NCBI GenBank assembly: GCA_963588905.1
Contig: CAVAJF010000001.1
Location: 1 to 33,187 of the forward strand
DNA: 33,187 nucleotides
From: Butyricicoccus_A sp963588905
GTDB taxonomy: Bacteria; Bacillota; Clostridia; Oscillospirales; Butyricicoccaceae
Reading direction: 5' to 3'
Under the pieces are notes generated by a model that had not been told where the DNA came from, made no database searches, and worked only from the letters and a program-made list of their open reading frames with translations. Positions 16,410 to 24,250 of this stretch are shown piece by piece. Each line of letters opens with the position of its first letter. Position 1 is the first letter of the stretch. A program made the translations under genes and the position numbers.

Positions 16410-18881
16410 ATGAAAAAATCAACCAAACGAGCAGCGGCGGCAGTAATGTCGGTTAGCATGTTGCTGGCTGCAGTAGGAGGAGCAGGAGCTGTGGACTCAA
16501 AGTATAGCTCTCGGCTGGAGCAGCAAGAAGCTGCGGGAAAAATCTATGTAGCCTTAAACACTGGGCGTTGGGACAACCAGAAAATCGATGGGTATTCGGG
16601 AAATTACAGTGTATATGTGCCGGATAATTTTGAATATTGCTCTCCGGCCGTACTTTTGCTGACGCCGAACGGAACAACTGCAAAAGATTGGCTGGATAGT
16701 GAGCTGGGTAAAAGATGGATTTCTGTAGCAGACAATAATGCGATTTCTTTGGTTGTTGCAGAGCCGGAGTCGGGCAAATGGAATCTGCAAGACGATTCTT
16801 CTGGACAGAACGATCAAGAATACTTATACAAAATTTACGGAAAACTGACTAACAAATCAGATTCCAACGAATCTGCATTTGACTTGAACGAACGTGCATT
16901 GTATCTGGTTGGTTATCAGGAAGGCGCAACTGCGGCAAATGAGATGGCGATGAAATGGCCGGCTCTATTTGCTGGCGTGACAGCGATCGGTGGCGATTCT
17001 GTTTCAGAAAATATCTCTGAGAAATTTGGAAATAGCATCAGCTATCCATTCGCAGAGTCAACAGAAGCTGGAAGAGAAGATAATAATCTTCCGAACAAGA
17101 AAATTCCTGTTCGAGTATGGGAAATCAATGTGGCAGATGCGTCACATAAAAACGATATTTCTTATTGGATGCAGGCAAATAGCTTGACTAGGTCTAGCAG
17201 TGAGACAACCAATGATATTGCAACCGTGATTAGCAACACAGATGATACCGGTAATACAAAGCCGGAACAGGTTTGGTATTCCAGTGCGAAATCTGTAGAA
17301 AGTATTGATCCGGCCACTATTTATGGACAGTTTTTGGCTGATGTTCAGAGATTTGTCGGTGATCCGGGAGGATATCTGGAGTGGACTGTTAAACATACCA
17401 ATGATGGAAAACATGGCTTTTTCTTAAATGAGGAAAAAGTAAACGGAAACACACGCAGATGGTTTACTTATGTACCGAACTCCTATGACGGAAGTAAGTC
17501 ATATCCAATGGTTGTCGCTATGCATGGATACTCTAGTGCAATCACTGCATTTACTGGAGACTCACGTTGGCAGAATGTAGCAGACAAATATGGTATCATT
17601 ATTGCTTTTCCGCAGGCATATGTAAACGATGCAGGATACAGTGGCGGAAGCTGTATTCCAGTTCCGGTATGGAATAACTATTCTACGGTTTATCACAACA
17701 CAACGTATGATAAGCCAGATGATGTCGCGTTTATTAAGCATCTTGTGGATGACACAAAGAGTGCGTATAATATTGATGCGACACGAGTTTATGCTACAGG
17801 ACATTCTAACGGATCTGCAATGACATGGATGCTGGCACAAGATGCAGCGGAGTATTTCACGGCAGTTGCTCCGATTGGATTTAACTGGGGAAGCTATCCG
17901 GGCTATGAATTGTCTGGTGGTACAGTTGATTACAGTGGATGCAAGGACAATAAGTATGTATTGCCAGTATGGTGTATGACAGGTTCCTATGACGTCGGTG
18001 AAGCAGATGATTATTCTTCTAACACTAAAAACGGAAAAACCGTTTCATTTTGGAAGGCAGAAAATGGAACTTATGAAGTAAGTTCTAAAACTTCTGAAGT
18101 TCGGGAGACTCGCGCACCGCATACATACACAACCACGACATATTCCAACTCTACTGGTGCGCCGTTAGTGCGGTTCACGCAGATCTCGAATAATTGCCAT
18201 TCTTACATGGAAGACATTTCCTTTATGGTTTGGGAAGAATTCTTCTCTAATTATACGAGAGATGAGAATGGAACCCTGTATTATAAGGGAAATAAAGTGG
18301 AAAAAGAAGATGGAAAGTTAAGCAAATCCTTTACTGATATTTCCAATCATTGGTCAAAGGATTGGGTAACAACAGCGGTTGACACCTATGGTCTTTTTGC
18401 CGGAACTTCATCTTCGACATTTTCTCCAGATGTGGCAATGACTCGAGGAATGATTGTGACTGTCCTGTATCGCATGGACATCAACGCACAGGCGTCTTCT
18501 ACAAAATCCCTATTTAAGGATGTTGACGATGCTTCGTATTATGCTAATGCTGTAACGTGGGCAAAAGAAAACCATATTGTAGGAGGAATCTCCGCGGATA
18601 TGTTTGCTCCGGAGCAAAGCGTAACGCGAGAACAAGCTACTACTATGCTGTATCAATATGCAAAAGCACATGGATATAGTACGGGCAATCAAGTGTCTTT
18701 GGATACCTTTAAAGACGGTGAGCAGACATCTGCTTATGCCAAGAGCGCAATGGAATGGGCTGTCGGAAATGATCTAATTGTTGGCAATGATGATGGAACT
18801 CTTAGACCGCAAGGCACTGCGACACGTGCTGAATTGGCAACCATTCTTTCAAAATTCTGTGCAATGAGCAATCAGAAATAG
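16410..18881 (+). CDS. Secreted SLH-anchored protein with two alpha/beta-hydrolase (esterase/PHB-depolymerase-like) modules
   Basis: 823 residues from the ATG at 16410, which follows GAAGGAGGAAAG; the in-frame start 29 codons earlier has no such site. A signal peptide is clear (KKSTKRAAAAVMSVSMLLAA ... GAGA, cleavage near 28). Module 1 (about 45-240) has a hydrolase-like fold pattern but reads GYQEG at the nucleophile elbow, with Gln170 in place of Ser. Module 2 (about 345-620) resembles feruloyl esterase/PHB depolymerase-like proteins: VVAMHGYSS, then GHSNG with Ser466, a likely acid Asp528 (TGSYD) and His597 (NNCHSYM). Residues 641-823 hold three SLH repeats (FTDISNHWSKDW, FKDVDDASYYANAV, FKDGEQTSAYAKSA; TR-motifs MTRGM, VTREQ, ATRAEL) for attachment to cell-wall polymer. 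The substrate is unknown; polysaccharide ester removal is a reasonable inference. Confidence 0.85.
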   Translation: MKKSTKRAAAAVMSVSMLLAAVGGAGAVDSKYSSRLEQQEAAGKIYVALNTGRWDNQKIDGYSGNYSVYVPDNFEYCSPAVLLLTPNGTTAKDWLDSELGKRWISVADNNAISLVVAEPESGKWNLQDDSSGQNDQEYLYKIYGKLTNKSDSNESAFDLNERALYLVGYQEGATAANEMAMKWPALFAGVTAIGGDSVSENISEKFGNSISYPFAESTEAGREDNNLPNKKIPVRVWEINVADASHKNDISYWMQANSLTRSSSETTNDIATVISNTDDTGNTKPEQVWYSSAKSVESIDPATIYGQFLADVQRFVGDPGGYLEWTVKHTNDGKHGFFLNEEKVNGNTRRWFTYVPNSYDGSKSYPMVVAMHGYSSAITAFTGDSRWQNVADKYGIIIAFPQAYVNDAGYSGGSCIPVPVWNNYSTVYHNTTYDKPDDVAFIKHLVDDTKSAYNIDATRVYATGHSNGSAMTWMLAQDAAEYFTAVAPIGFNWGSYPGYELSGGTVDYSGCKDNKYVLPVWCMTGSYDVGEADDYSSNTKNGKTVSFWKAENGTYEVSSKTSEVRETRAPHTYTTTTYSNSTGAPLVRFTQISNNCHSYMEDISFMVWEEFFSNYTRDENGTLYYKGNKVEKEDGKLSKSFTDISNHWSKDWVTTAVDTYGLFAGTSSSTFSPDVAMTRGMIVTVLYRMDINAQASSTKSLFKDVDDASYYANAVTWAKENHIVGGISADMFAPEQSVTREQATTMLYQYAKAHGYSTGNQVSLDTFKDGEQTSAYAKSAMEWAVGNDLIVGNDDGTLRPQGTATRAELATILSKFCAMSNQK

Positions 18882-18891
18882 TAAATCTTAG

Positions 18892-18932
18892 CCGCCCTCT
18901 TAATCAAGCTTGATTAAGAGGGCGGTTTTATC
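18892..18932 (+). terminator. Rho-independent terminator after the SLH protein gene
   Basis: A perfect 34-base palindrome (arms CCGCCCTCTTAATCAAG / CTTGATTAAGAGGGCGG, 18892-18925) is followed by TTTTATCT. Because it is symmetric it could also act on the other strand. Confidence 0.88.
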
Positions 18933-18952
18933 TCTTACAAAATAAGATTTCC

Positions 18953-18981
18953 TTGACAGTACGATTTTCGATGATTATAAT
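18953..18981 (+). promoter_or_regulatory. Consensus sigma-A promoter of the sigma/anti-sigma operon
   Basis: TTGACA (18953-18958), a 17-base spacer and TATAAT (18976-18981): full consensus in both hexamers. It lies 36 bases before the ATG at 19018. The alternative sigma gene is therefore transcribed by housekeeping polymerase. Confidence 0.88.
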
Positions 18982-19017
18982 GAGTGAAAAATACAGATAT
19001 GCATGGAGGTATCAAAA

Positions 19018-19548
19018 ATGATTGCCGGTATGGCATTGATTGACGAACCGGAAGAGAAAGCAAAACTAGAAGAAATTTATTATACATATCGTTCACTCAT
19101 GATGTACCGGGCACGAGAAATCCTTCATGATGACTATTGGGCAGAGGATGCTCTCAGCGAAGCATTCATGAAAATCGCAAAAAATATCCAAAAAGTTCGG
19201 GATGTACACAGCGCGGAAACACGCCATTTTGTTGTTATTCTTGCAGAACGAGCGGCAATTGATTTGTATCACAAACGAAATAAGCATACAACGGTCTCGT
19301 TGGAAGATGTTACAGAGGAGCCGGGATATGAGGAACATCCACCGCAATCTCTTTCGCCATTGGCAGCAGCGATTGTGAAACTCCCGCCGAGCTATCGTCA
19401 AGTAATCCTGTTAAAATTTTCAGAAGGCTATAACAATCGAGAAATTGCACAGATGTTAGATTATTCTGTGAGCAAAGTAGAAAAACTAATCAGCCGTGGC
19501 AGGAAAAAATTGCAAAAATATTTGCAGGAGGAGGGAATAGAGCTATGA
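19018..19548 (+). CDS. RNA polymerase sigma-70-family (ECF-like) sigma factor
   Basis: 176 residues from the ATG at 19018, 7 bases after GGAGG; a start at 19003 would overlap that site. Region 2 is visible as YYTYRSLMMYRAREILHD-D-YWAEDALSEAFMKIAKNI (about 22-60), and region 4 as LPPSYRQVILLKFSEGYNNREIAQML followed by the recognition helix SVSKVEKLISRGRKKLQKYL (about 119-170). This is the layout of small group 4 sigma factors. The stop overlaps the start of the next gene (ATGA), a typical arrangement for a sigma factor and its anti-sigma factor. Its targets are not known; the bacteriocin operon starting 830 bases downstream is a candidate. Confidence 0.85.
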   Translation: MIAGMALIDEPEEKAKLEEIYYTYRSLMMYRAREILHDDYWAEDALSEAFMKIAKNIQKVRDVHSAETRHFVVILAERAAIDLYHKRNKHTTVSLEDVTEEPGYEEHPPQSLSPLAAAIVKLPPSYRQVILLKFSEGYNNREIAQMLDYSVSKVEKLISRGRKKLQKYLQEEGIEL

Positions 19549-20255
19549 AACTAACAGATGACATGCTCCGCGAAGCGGCATCTGAAGCGGCACAGTATAT
19601 GGATGAAACATGCACAGAAGGAGCAAAAAAACAGCAGCATACCTTCTCACCGTGGTTTGAAAAAGAGATGCAGGGGCTGATCGAACAACAAAATCGTCGA
19701 GAAAAGCGAAGAAAAGTACTCCGTTACAGTCGAAATGCTGTTGCTGCTGTTCTTGTCATTGCGATTGCGCTGCCATTTTTTAATACAGATGTCCGTGCGG
19801 CATATCGGGATTTCTTTCAAGTATTAACCCAACGAGAAAACGGTTATACTGAAAATTCCGTTACAATGCGAGGAGATCATACCATAGACGAATTCTCACC
19901 TGCTCAGCTTGACTGGATTCCAGATGGTATGAAGCGAGTAAATGAAACGCGAGATGAAGAAAATGGATACTATCATGTCTTCTATCAAGATGCAGATGGC
20001 ACCAATTTTGGTTTAGATCAGACTTTTGTTACCGTAGAATCGGGCAGTGTTGCTTGGTATAGCGAAGATGCAACAGTTTCTGAAGTTGAATTACGTGGCA
20101 CCACGGCTACTCTGACTGAAGATGAAAGCGATAATTTCCGTTCGTTGGTATGGAATGAAGGCGGTTGTGTTATGGAGCTTTCCGGTTCGGTATCTAAAGA
20201 AAACCTTATAAAAATAGCGAAAAATATTACAATACCGCAAGCAAAAAATAAATAA
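19545..20255 (+). CDS. Probable membrane-anchored anti-sigma factor with DUF4367-like domain
   Basis: 236 residues. The first 65 residues are charged and cytoplasmic, and one membrane helix follows (about 66-83, AVAAVLVIAIALPFF). The outside part (about 100-232) begins with FSPAQLDWIPDGMKRV, continues with beta-rich sequence (YYHVFYQDADG) and ends WNEGGCVMELSGSVSKENLIKIAKNI; the IPDGMK and GxxxxxSGSVSKE-L-KIA patterns match the DUF4367 family found beside ECF sigma genes in clostridia. Four-base overlap with the sigma gene supports a co-translated regulator that sequesters it at the membrane and senses an external signal. The regulatory role is inferred from context. Confidence 0.72.
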   Translation: MKLTDDMLREAASEAAQYMDETCTEGAKKQQHTFSPWFEKEMQGLIEQQNRREKRRKVLRYSRNAVAAVLVIAIALPFFNTDVRAAYRDFFQVLTQRENGYTENSVTMRGDHTIDEFSPAQLDWIPDGMKRVNETRDEENGYYHVFYQDADGTNFGLDQTFVTVESGSVAWYSEDATVSEVELRGTTATLTEDESDNFRSLVWNEGGCVMELSGSVSKENLIKIAKNITIPQAKNK

Positions 20256-20281
20256 AAATTTTTTTGAAAAATTGTCCGAGA

Positions 20282-20333
20282 TTGCCTCCCTTCTATGGTT
20301 GTAGTAAATAGAAGGGAGGCAAAATTGTTTTTC
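20282..20333 (+). terminator. Rho-independent terminator of the sigma/anti-sigma operon
   Basis: Perfect 14-base arms TTGCCTCCCTTCTA and TAGAAGGGAGGCAA (20282-20295, 20309-20322) with a 13-base loop, then AATTGTTTTTCT. This separates the sigma operon from the bacteriocin operon. Confidence 0.85.
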
Positions 20334-20378
20334 TGACAAAATATTTTCAACTAAAATCAGAGAAGGAGCGATAAGCTG

Positions 20379-20807
20379 ATGAAAGGAATTACTATCGTTA
20401 AAAGAGTTGTTATAGCTGCTATTGCATTGATTGCATTACTAACTGCCTATTGGATTTATGGTACAGTCACAACGACAAATGACCATGATGCTAGTGCTGC
20501 TAACTATGGGGATGTATTTTCTCTGCTAGACATCCGAAATAAAAAAGATGGTTGGGCGATCTATTCTGTCGATTCCATTGACGGAGGATCATGGTATGGT
20601 GGCATCTTAAAGGATGGAACCATCACATCCTGCGCGCAGTCCAGTACCAAAAAGACTCGTGTCTATACGAAAAATGGTGCTTGGGATAGAAAACACTGGA
20701 GCGGTTGGCTAGAAGTAGGAGAAAAGAATATGCGACAGTCAAGCGCGACCGGCGGAACGCTTGGAGCCATCATCTTTGGAACATGGTATGGATATGAAGT
20801 GGAGTAA
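20379..20807 (+). CDS. Probable lactococcin-972-family bacteriocin precursor
   Basis: 142 residues, AAGGAG ribosome binding site. An N-terminal hydrophobic export segment (about 8-28, VKRVVIAAIALIALLTAYWI) precedes a linker. From about residue 68 the pattern GGSWYGG ... SSTKKTRVYTKNGAWDRKHWSGW ... FGTWYGYEVE resembles the lactococcin 972 layout: a G-(T/S)-W-x-x-G start, a Ser/Lys/Thr-rich centre, W-containing blocks and an aromatic C-terminal end. One cysteine (Cys85) is present. Lactococcin 972 is a secreted, unmodified peptide that binds lipid II. The similarity is moderate; the stronger argument is the operon, in which a DUF1430-type permease starts 1 base after the stop and an ABC ATPase follows, exactly the lactococcin 972 gene order. 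It could instead be a related signal or toxin peptide. Confidence 0.6.
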   Translation: MKGITIVKRVVIAAIALIALLTAYWIYGTVTTTNDHDASAANYGDVFSLLDIRNKKDGWAIYSVDSIDGGSWYGGILKDGTITSCAQSSTKKTRVYTKNGAWDRKHWSGWLEVGEKNMRQSSATGGTLGAIIFGTWYGYEVE

Positions 20808-20808
20808 C

Positions 20809-22998
20809 ATGAAGAAAATATTTGCATTATCGTTAGGTTGCTTATTTTGTTTGGTCAGTTGGATTACATTTACATATTTTAATACAAATGGAGAAACGTT
20901 TTTCTCGCCTAACTTTTGTTTTAATGTACAGATTCAAGTTTCAGCTGATGAGATTGGAAAACCCATGACAGAAATTGCAAAGGCAGCTCAAAGCTTAAAT
21001 CTGGAAGTCATGAAATATGACTATGATAAGTCCGAAAAGACAGTTAGCGTGTATACATCTGACCTAAATAAATACACTGAACGCTTAAAAAACGGAACGA
21101 TGCCGGCTAAAACCGGAGAGTATGTTTCCAGTAAACCATCGAAGGATTCAAAACAGATTGGACAGATTTCTGTTTTTTCTGTGGACAATACGATCAATCT
21201 ATACTCTTTGGCATCCAGAAAACCAAACGTCAGCATGGAGCAAGTACAGGTTGTTTCTTCAGATCAAGAGGATGCTGATGCATTCATACAAAAAGTAAAT
21301 GAAATTGGCGACGGTACACAATATCAAGCAACGTTTATTGGCGGAGAAGCAAGCGATACCTATGGTTTGCACGATGCGATTACCCAATACGGAAAGTTAC
21401 TTGTTTTGCTGATTATTATCACAACGTTGTTAGCACTCTATTTGTTATTTCAAGAACTCAAAGGGGAAACCATCAAAAAAATATTGGGGTATAGCAATCG
21501 AAAGCTGGTTGCGGAATTTTTGCCACGTGTATATGTGCCGATATCCGTTGTTATGATGGTTAGTGTTGCAGGCATTACAGCGATTGCATTGTATTATTAC
21601 AATGGATTGACGCTTGGATTTTCTTTTTTGAAAGTATATTTTGCTTTGGCGCTTATGCTTACCGCGTTTGTCTATGCCATCGTTTTCGTTTTTCATATTG
21701 GATTGATTTCCAGTATTCGTCCAGTTGGAATCATCAAGAACAAGTTTCCATATAAAAGTGTTTTGGGAACTGCTTATGCGTATAAATTGATTCTCGTTTT
21801 GCTGTTGGTACCGATGATTGCATCGGCAATTGGTTTATATCAGCAAAACATTGCATACGGAAATTCAGCAGAACGATTAGAATTATTGAAAAATTATGTA
21901 GAGTTGCCGTTGACATCGGATCGAATGGAGACTCTGAAAGGACAACAGGAGTTAACGTCCGGATACAAAAAATTCTTTGCGATTCAAAACGAGCGAGGTG
22001 CATTGCTGTTCAATGCCACCGGCGCAATTGTTGAAAAATCTAATGACAACTATGAAAATGTTTTGCAACAGTCTGACGGGGATGATTTTAGCACACCGGA
22101 TAAAGAAGAGTATGTCAGCAACAATCATATCAGTATCAATTATGAGTATTTAAAGCAGAATCCAATTTATGATGTGGATGGCAATCGTGTACAGTTTACC
22201 AATCAGAATGAGGCTGTTGTTCATGTATTGATTCCAGAACAGTTTAAGTCATATGAAAAGACTTTGAAAGAGCAAATTATCAAAAATATTACCTCTGATT
22301 ACTATATTATGGATGATCTTGGTAAGAAGGGAAAGCAGCAGCACTCAGATTATCCTGTTCAAATTACTTGGGTAAAGAATAATCAAAACTATTTTACCTA
22401 TGATCCAGATGTCGGTATGGCTCATAACTGTTATATTCAAGACCCGATTTCATATGTGTATAACAATGTATCGATCAGCAAGAATTTGATGGCGGATTTG
22501 TTCAGTGGTGGCAATTACCTAAAAATTCCGGTCAAACAGTCAAAACAAAATCTAGCTTATTTTGAAAAAGATATAAAAGCCTGTGGACTGGAAGACAGTG
22601 TAACCATTGTCAATAATGCATATGAGCGAGTTTCTGACAAAATATACCGTGTCGAACAGCAGTTACGGCAACAAATTTTCTTTAGTATTGCATATTCTAT
22701 TGTATTTGTTGTTTTGATTTTTATCAGCGCCTTGACGATCCTTCAAGCAGAACATCGCAAATTGTACATTATGAGTTTGCTCGGCTATTCAGCATTTCGA
22801 TGCAATCTTCCATACTATGCGAAGTCGGTTATATTTTGGGCTATCGTATTTGCTGTTCTAAATTTGATGCGTATAATCAGTATTTCTACAGCGGGAATAG
22901 GCGTTTGTGCAGGAATATGTATTGCTTCATTGCTGATGGAAATGCTTGTCCAGACTGTCTTGCAGGTACGAAAAGGTATTCAGGCACCACGAGGATAA
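20809..22998 (+). CDS. Bacteriocin-associated integral membrane protein (DUF1430-like ABC permease)
   Basis: 729 residues from the ATG at 20809, one base after the peptide gene stop. A GGAG is only 4 bases upstream, so translation may be coupled. An N-terminal helix (about 3-23) is followed by an outside domain of about 175 residues, four to five helices (from about 200, LLVLLIIITTLLALYLLF, to LILVLLLVPMIASAIGLY), a cytoplasmic coupling segment (LGYSNRKLVAEF and ISSIRPVGIIKN), a second outside domain of about 270 residues, and three C-terminal helices (from FSIAYSIVFVVLIFISALTI). This FtsX-like plan is that of the membrane protein linked to lactococcin 972 clusters, where it acts with the ABC ATPase in immunity or peptide handling. 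Confidence 0.75.
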   Translation: MKKIFALSLGCLFCLVSWITFTYFNTNGETFFSPNFCFNVQIQVSADEIGKPMTEIAKAAQSLNLEVMKYDYDKSEKTVSVYTSDLNKYTERLKNGTMPAKTGEYVSSKPSKDSKQIGQISVFSVDNTINLYSLASRKPNVSMEQVQVVSSDQEDADAFIQKVNEIGDGTQYQATFIGGEASDTYGLHDAITQYGKLLVLLIIITTLLALYLLFQELKGETIKKILGYSNRKLVAEFLPRVYVPISVVMMVSVAGITAIALYYYNGLTLGFSFLKVYFALALMLTAFVYAIVFVFHIGLISSIRPVGIIKNKFPYKSVLGTAYAYKLILVLLLVPMIASAIGLYQQNIAYGNSAERLELLKNYVELPLTSDRMETLKGQQELTSGYKKFFAIQNERGALLFNATGAIVEKSNDNYENVLQQSDGDDFSTPDKEEYVSNNHISINYEYLKQNPIYDVDGNRVQFTNQNEAVVHVLIPEQFKSYEKTLKEQIIKNITSDYYIMDDLGKKGKQQHSDYPVQITWVKNNQNYFTYDPDVGMAHNCYIQDPISYVYNNVSISKNLMADLFSGGNYLKIPVKQSKQNLAYFEKDIKACGLEDSVTIVNNAYERVSDKIYRVEQQLRQQIFFSIAYSIVFVVLIFISALTILQAEHRKLYIMSLLGYSAFRCNLPYYAKSVIFWAIVFAVLNLMRIISISTAGIGVCAGICIASLLMEMLVQTVLQVRKGIQAPRG

Positions 22999-23021
22999 AT
23001 AAGAACTAGGAGAGAATCTAT

Positions 23022-23651
23022 ATGCCAATTATTTTGAAGGACATTAATAAATCGTTCGGAAGTCACAATATTTTTACAAATTTTAACCTGATTATCGGTG
23101 ATGGCGACATGCTCGCCATCACCGGCGGCAGCGGCAAAGGGAAAAGCACGTTGCTGAACATCATTGGACTGTTAGAGCCATATCAGTCTGGTGGATTGAT
23201 TTTTAATGATATTCGCAATCCGAAAATTAACAGTAAACAGGCGACGCTGCTGCGACGGAATACCATTGGATATTTGTTCCAGAATTTTGCATTGATGGAA
23301 AATTGTACAGTAGAAGAAAATTTGAACTGGGCACTGGCGTATCAACACGTGAAAAATAAGAAAAAATGCATCGGCGAAGCTTTGGAACGAGTAAATTTGC
23401 CGGCAGAAATGATGAAACAGAAGGTTGTGGAATTAAGTGGCGGCGAACAGCAGCGCGTTGCCATTGCGAGGTTGTTCTTAAAGCCATGCCAAGTTGTTTT
23501 GGCAGATGAACCGACAGGATCGCTGGATCCAAGTAATCGAGATCTGGTCGTCTCATTATTGCATCAATTAAATGCTGCCGGAAAGACGGTTGTGATTGTC
23601 ACGCATGATATGATGGTAGCAAACAGTTGCCCGAAACGATTGGAATTATGA
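23022..23651 (+). CDS. ABC transporter ATP-binding protein of the bacteriocin cluster
   Basis: 209 residues, short as usual for bacteriocin-export/immunity ATPases of the MacB/LolD type. Walker A GGSGKGKST (about 36-44), Q-loop LFQNFALMENCTVEEN, signature LSGGEQQRVAIARL, Walker B VVLADEPTGSLD, and H-loop VIVTHD are all intact. The start has an AGGAGA site, and the gene lies 23 bases after the DUF1430-like permease. The two should form one transporter that either moves the peptide or protects the producer. Confidence 0.88.
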   Translation: MPIILKDINKSFGSHNIFTNFNLIIGDGDMLAITGGSGKGKSTLLNIIGLLEPYQSGGLIFNDIRNPKINSKQATLLRRNTIGYLFQNFALMENCTVEENLNWALAYQHVKNKKKCIGEALERVNLPAEMMKQKVVELSGGEQQRVAIARLFLKPCQVVLADEPTGSLDPSNRDLVVSLLHQLNAAGKTVVIVTHDMMVANSCPKRLEL

Positions 23652-23652
23652 C

Positions 23653-23697
23653 CTATTTCAAGTAAGTAAAAATTTTGCGGTGAAATAGATAAAGTTT
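23653..23697 (+). terminator. Weak candidate terminator after the bacteriocin operon
   Basis: CTATTTCA (23653-23660) pairs with TGAAATAG (23681-23688) across a 20-base loop, followed by ATAAAGTTTTC. The stem is AT-rich and the T-tract interrupted, so efficiency is doubtful. Confidence 0.3.
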
Positions 23698-23728
23698 TCA
23701 AAAAGTTCATTAAAAAACTTAGTAATTA

Positions 23729-23737
23729 TGATATAAT
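23729..23737 (+). promoter_or_regulatory. Extended -10 promoter of the Panacea operon
   Basis: TGATATAAT, an extended -10 element, 34 bases before the ATG at 23771 in a very AT-rich leader. No clear -35 hexamer is seen. The leader may also hold the antitoxin operator, but no convincing dyad was found. Confidence 0.5.
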
Positions 23738-23770
23738 ATATTATAATTATAGAAATATGAGGTTGAGATG

Positions 23771-24250
23771 ATGAGCTATAATGTTTTAGATGTTTGTCGT
23801 TATGTAATTAAGTATAGCAACGAGAATGACTATGGAGTTTCAAATTTAAAACTTCAAAAAATACTTTATTTTATTCAAGCCTATTTTTTGCTAAAAAAGA
23901 AAGATCACACTCCATGCTTCAATGAGAAAATTGAAGCATGGAATTTTGGACCTGTTGTTCCAGAAGCTTACTATGAATATAAGCAATATGGAAGTGGAGA
24001 TATACCTACTCAAGAATCATATATTATATCTGATGGAAAATGGAACTTTAAAAGAATTAAATTTGATGATACTGTTATTGTGGATGAGGATAAAGCTCTT
24101 ATTAAGAAAGTTGTAGATACATTTGTAGATTATTCGGCAACAGATCTTGTATCATTAACCCATAGGCAGTCACCATGGATTGATGCTTATGTTCCACACC
24201 AGAATAATGAAATTACAATCAATGCGATAAAGGAGTACTTTAATGCCTGA
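23771..24250 (+). CDS. Panacea-domain (DUF4065, SocA-like) antitoxin
   Basis: 159 residues from the second of two adjacent ATG codons (23768 is the other), chosen for its 8-base distance from GAGG. The Panacea domain fills almost the whole protein: NVLDVCRYVIKYSNENDYGVSNLKLQKILYFIQAY in two blocks (about 4-40), EAWNFGPVVPEAYYEYKQYG (about 56-75), and SATDLVSLTHRQSPWIDAY (about 126-145). Proteins of this family neutralise unrelated toxins encoded next to them (PanAT systems) and include the SocA proteolysis adaptor. The next gene overlaps it by 8 bases. Codon use is markedly AT-rich compared with the lac operon, suggesting transfer. Confidence 0.85.
   Translation: MSYNVLDVCRYVIKYSNENDYGVSNLKLQKILYFIQAYFLLKKKDHTPCFNEKIEAWNFGPVVPEAYYEYKQYGSGDIPTQESYIISDGKWNFKRIKFDDTVIVDEDKALIKKVVDTFVDYSATDLVSLTHRQSPWIDAYVPHQNNEITINAIKEYFNA

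Noticed and set aside
20761..20808. Upstream start for the DUF1430-like permease inside the bacteriocin gene
   Set aside because: The ATG at 20809 begins the membrane signal-anchor directly and follows the peptide stop; the extra 16 residues are hydrophilic and have no ribosome binding site.
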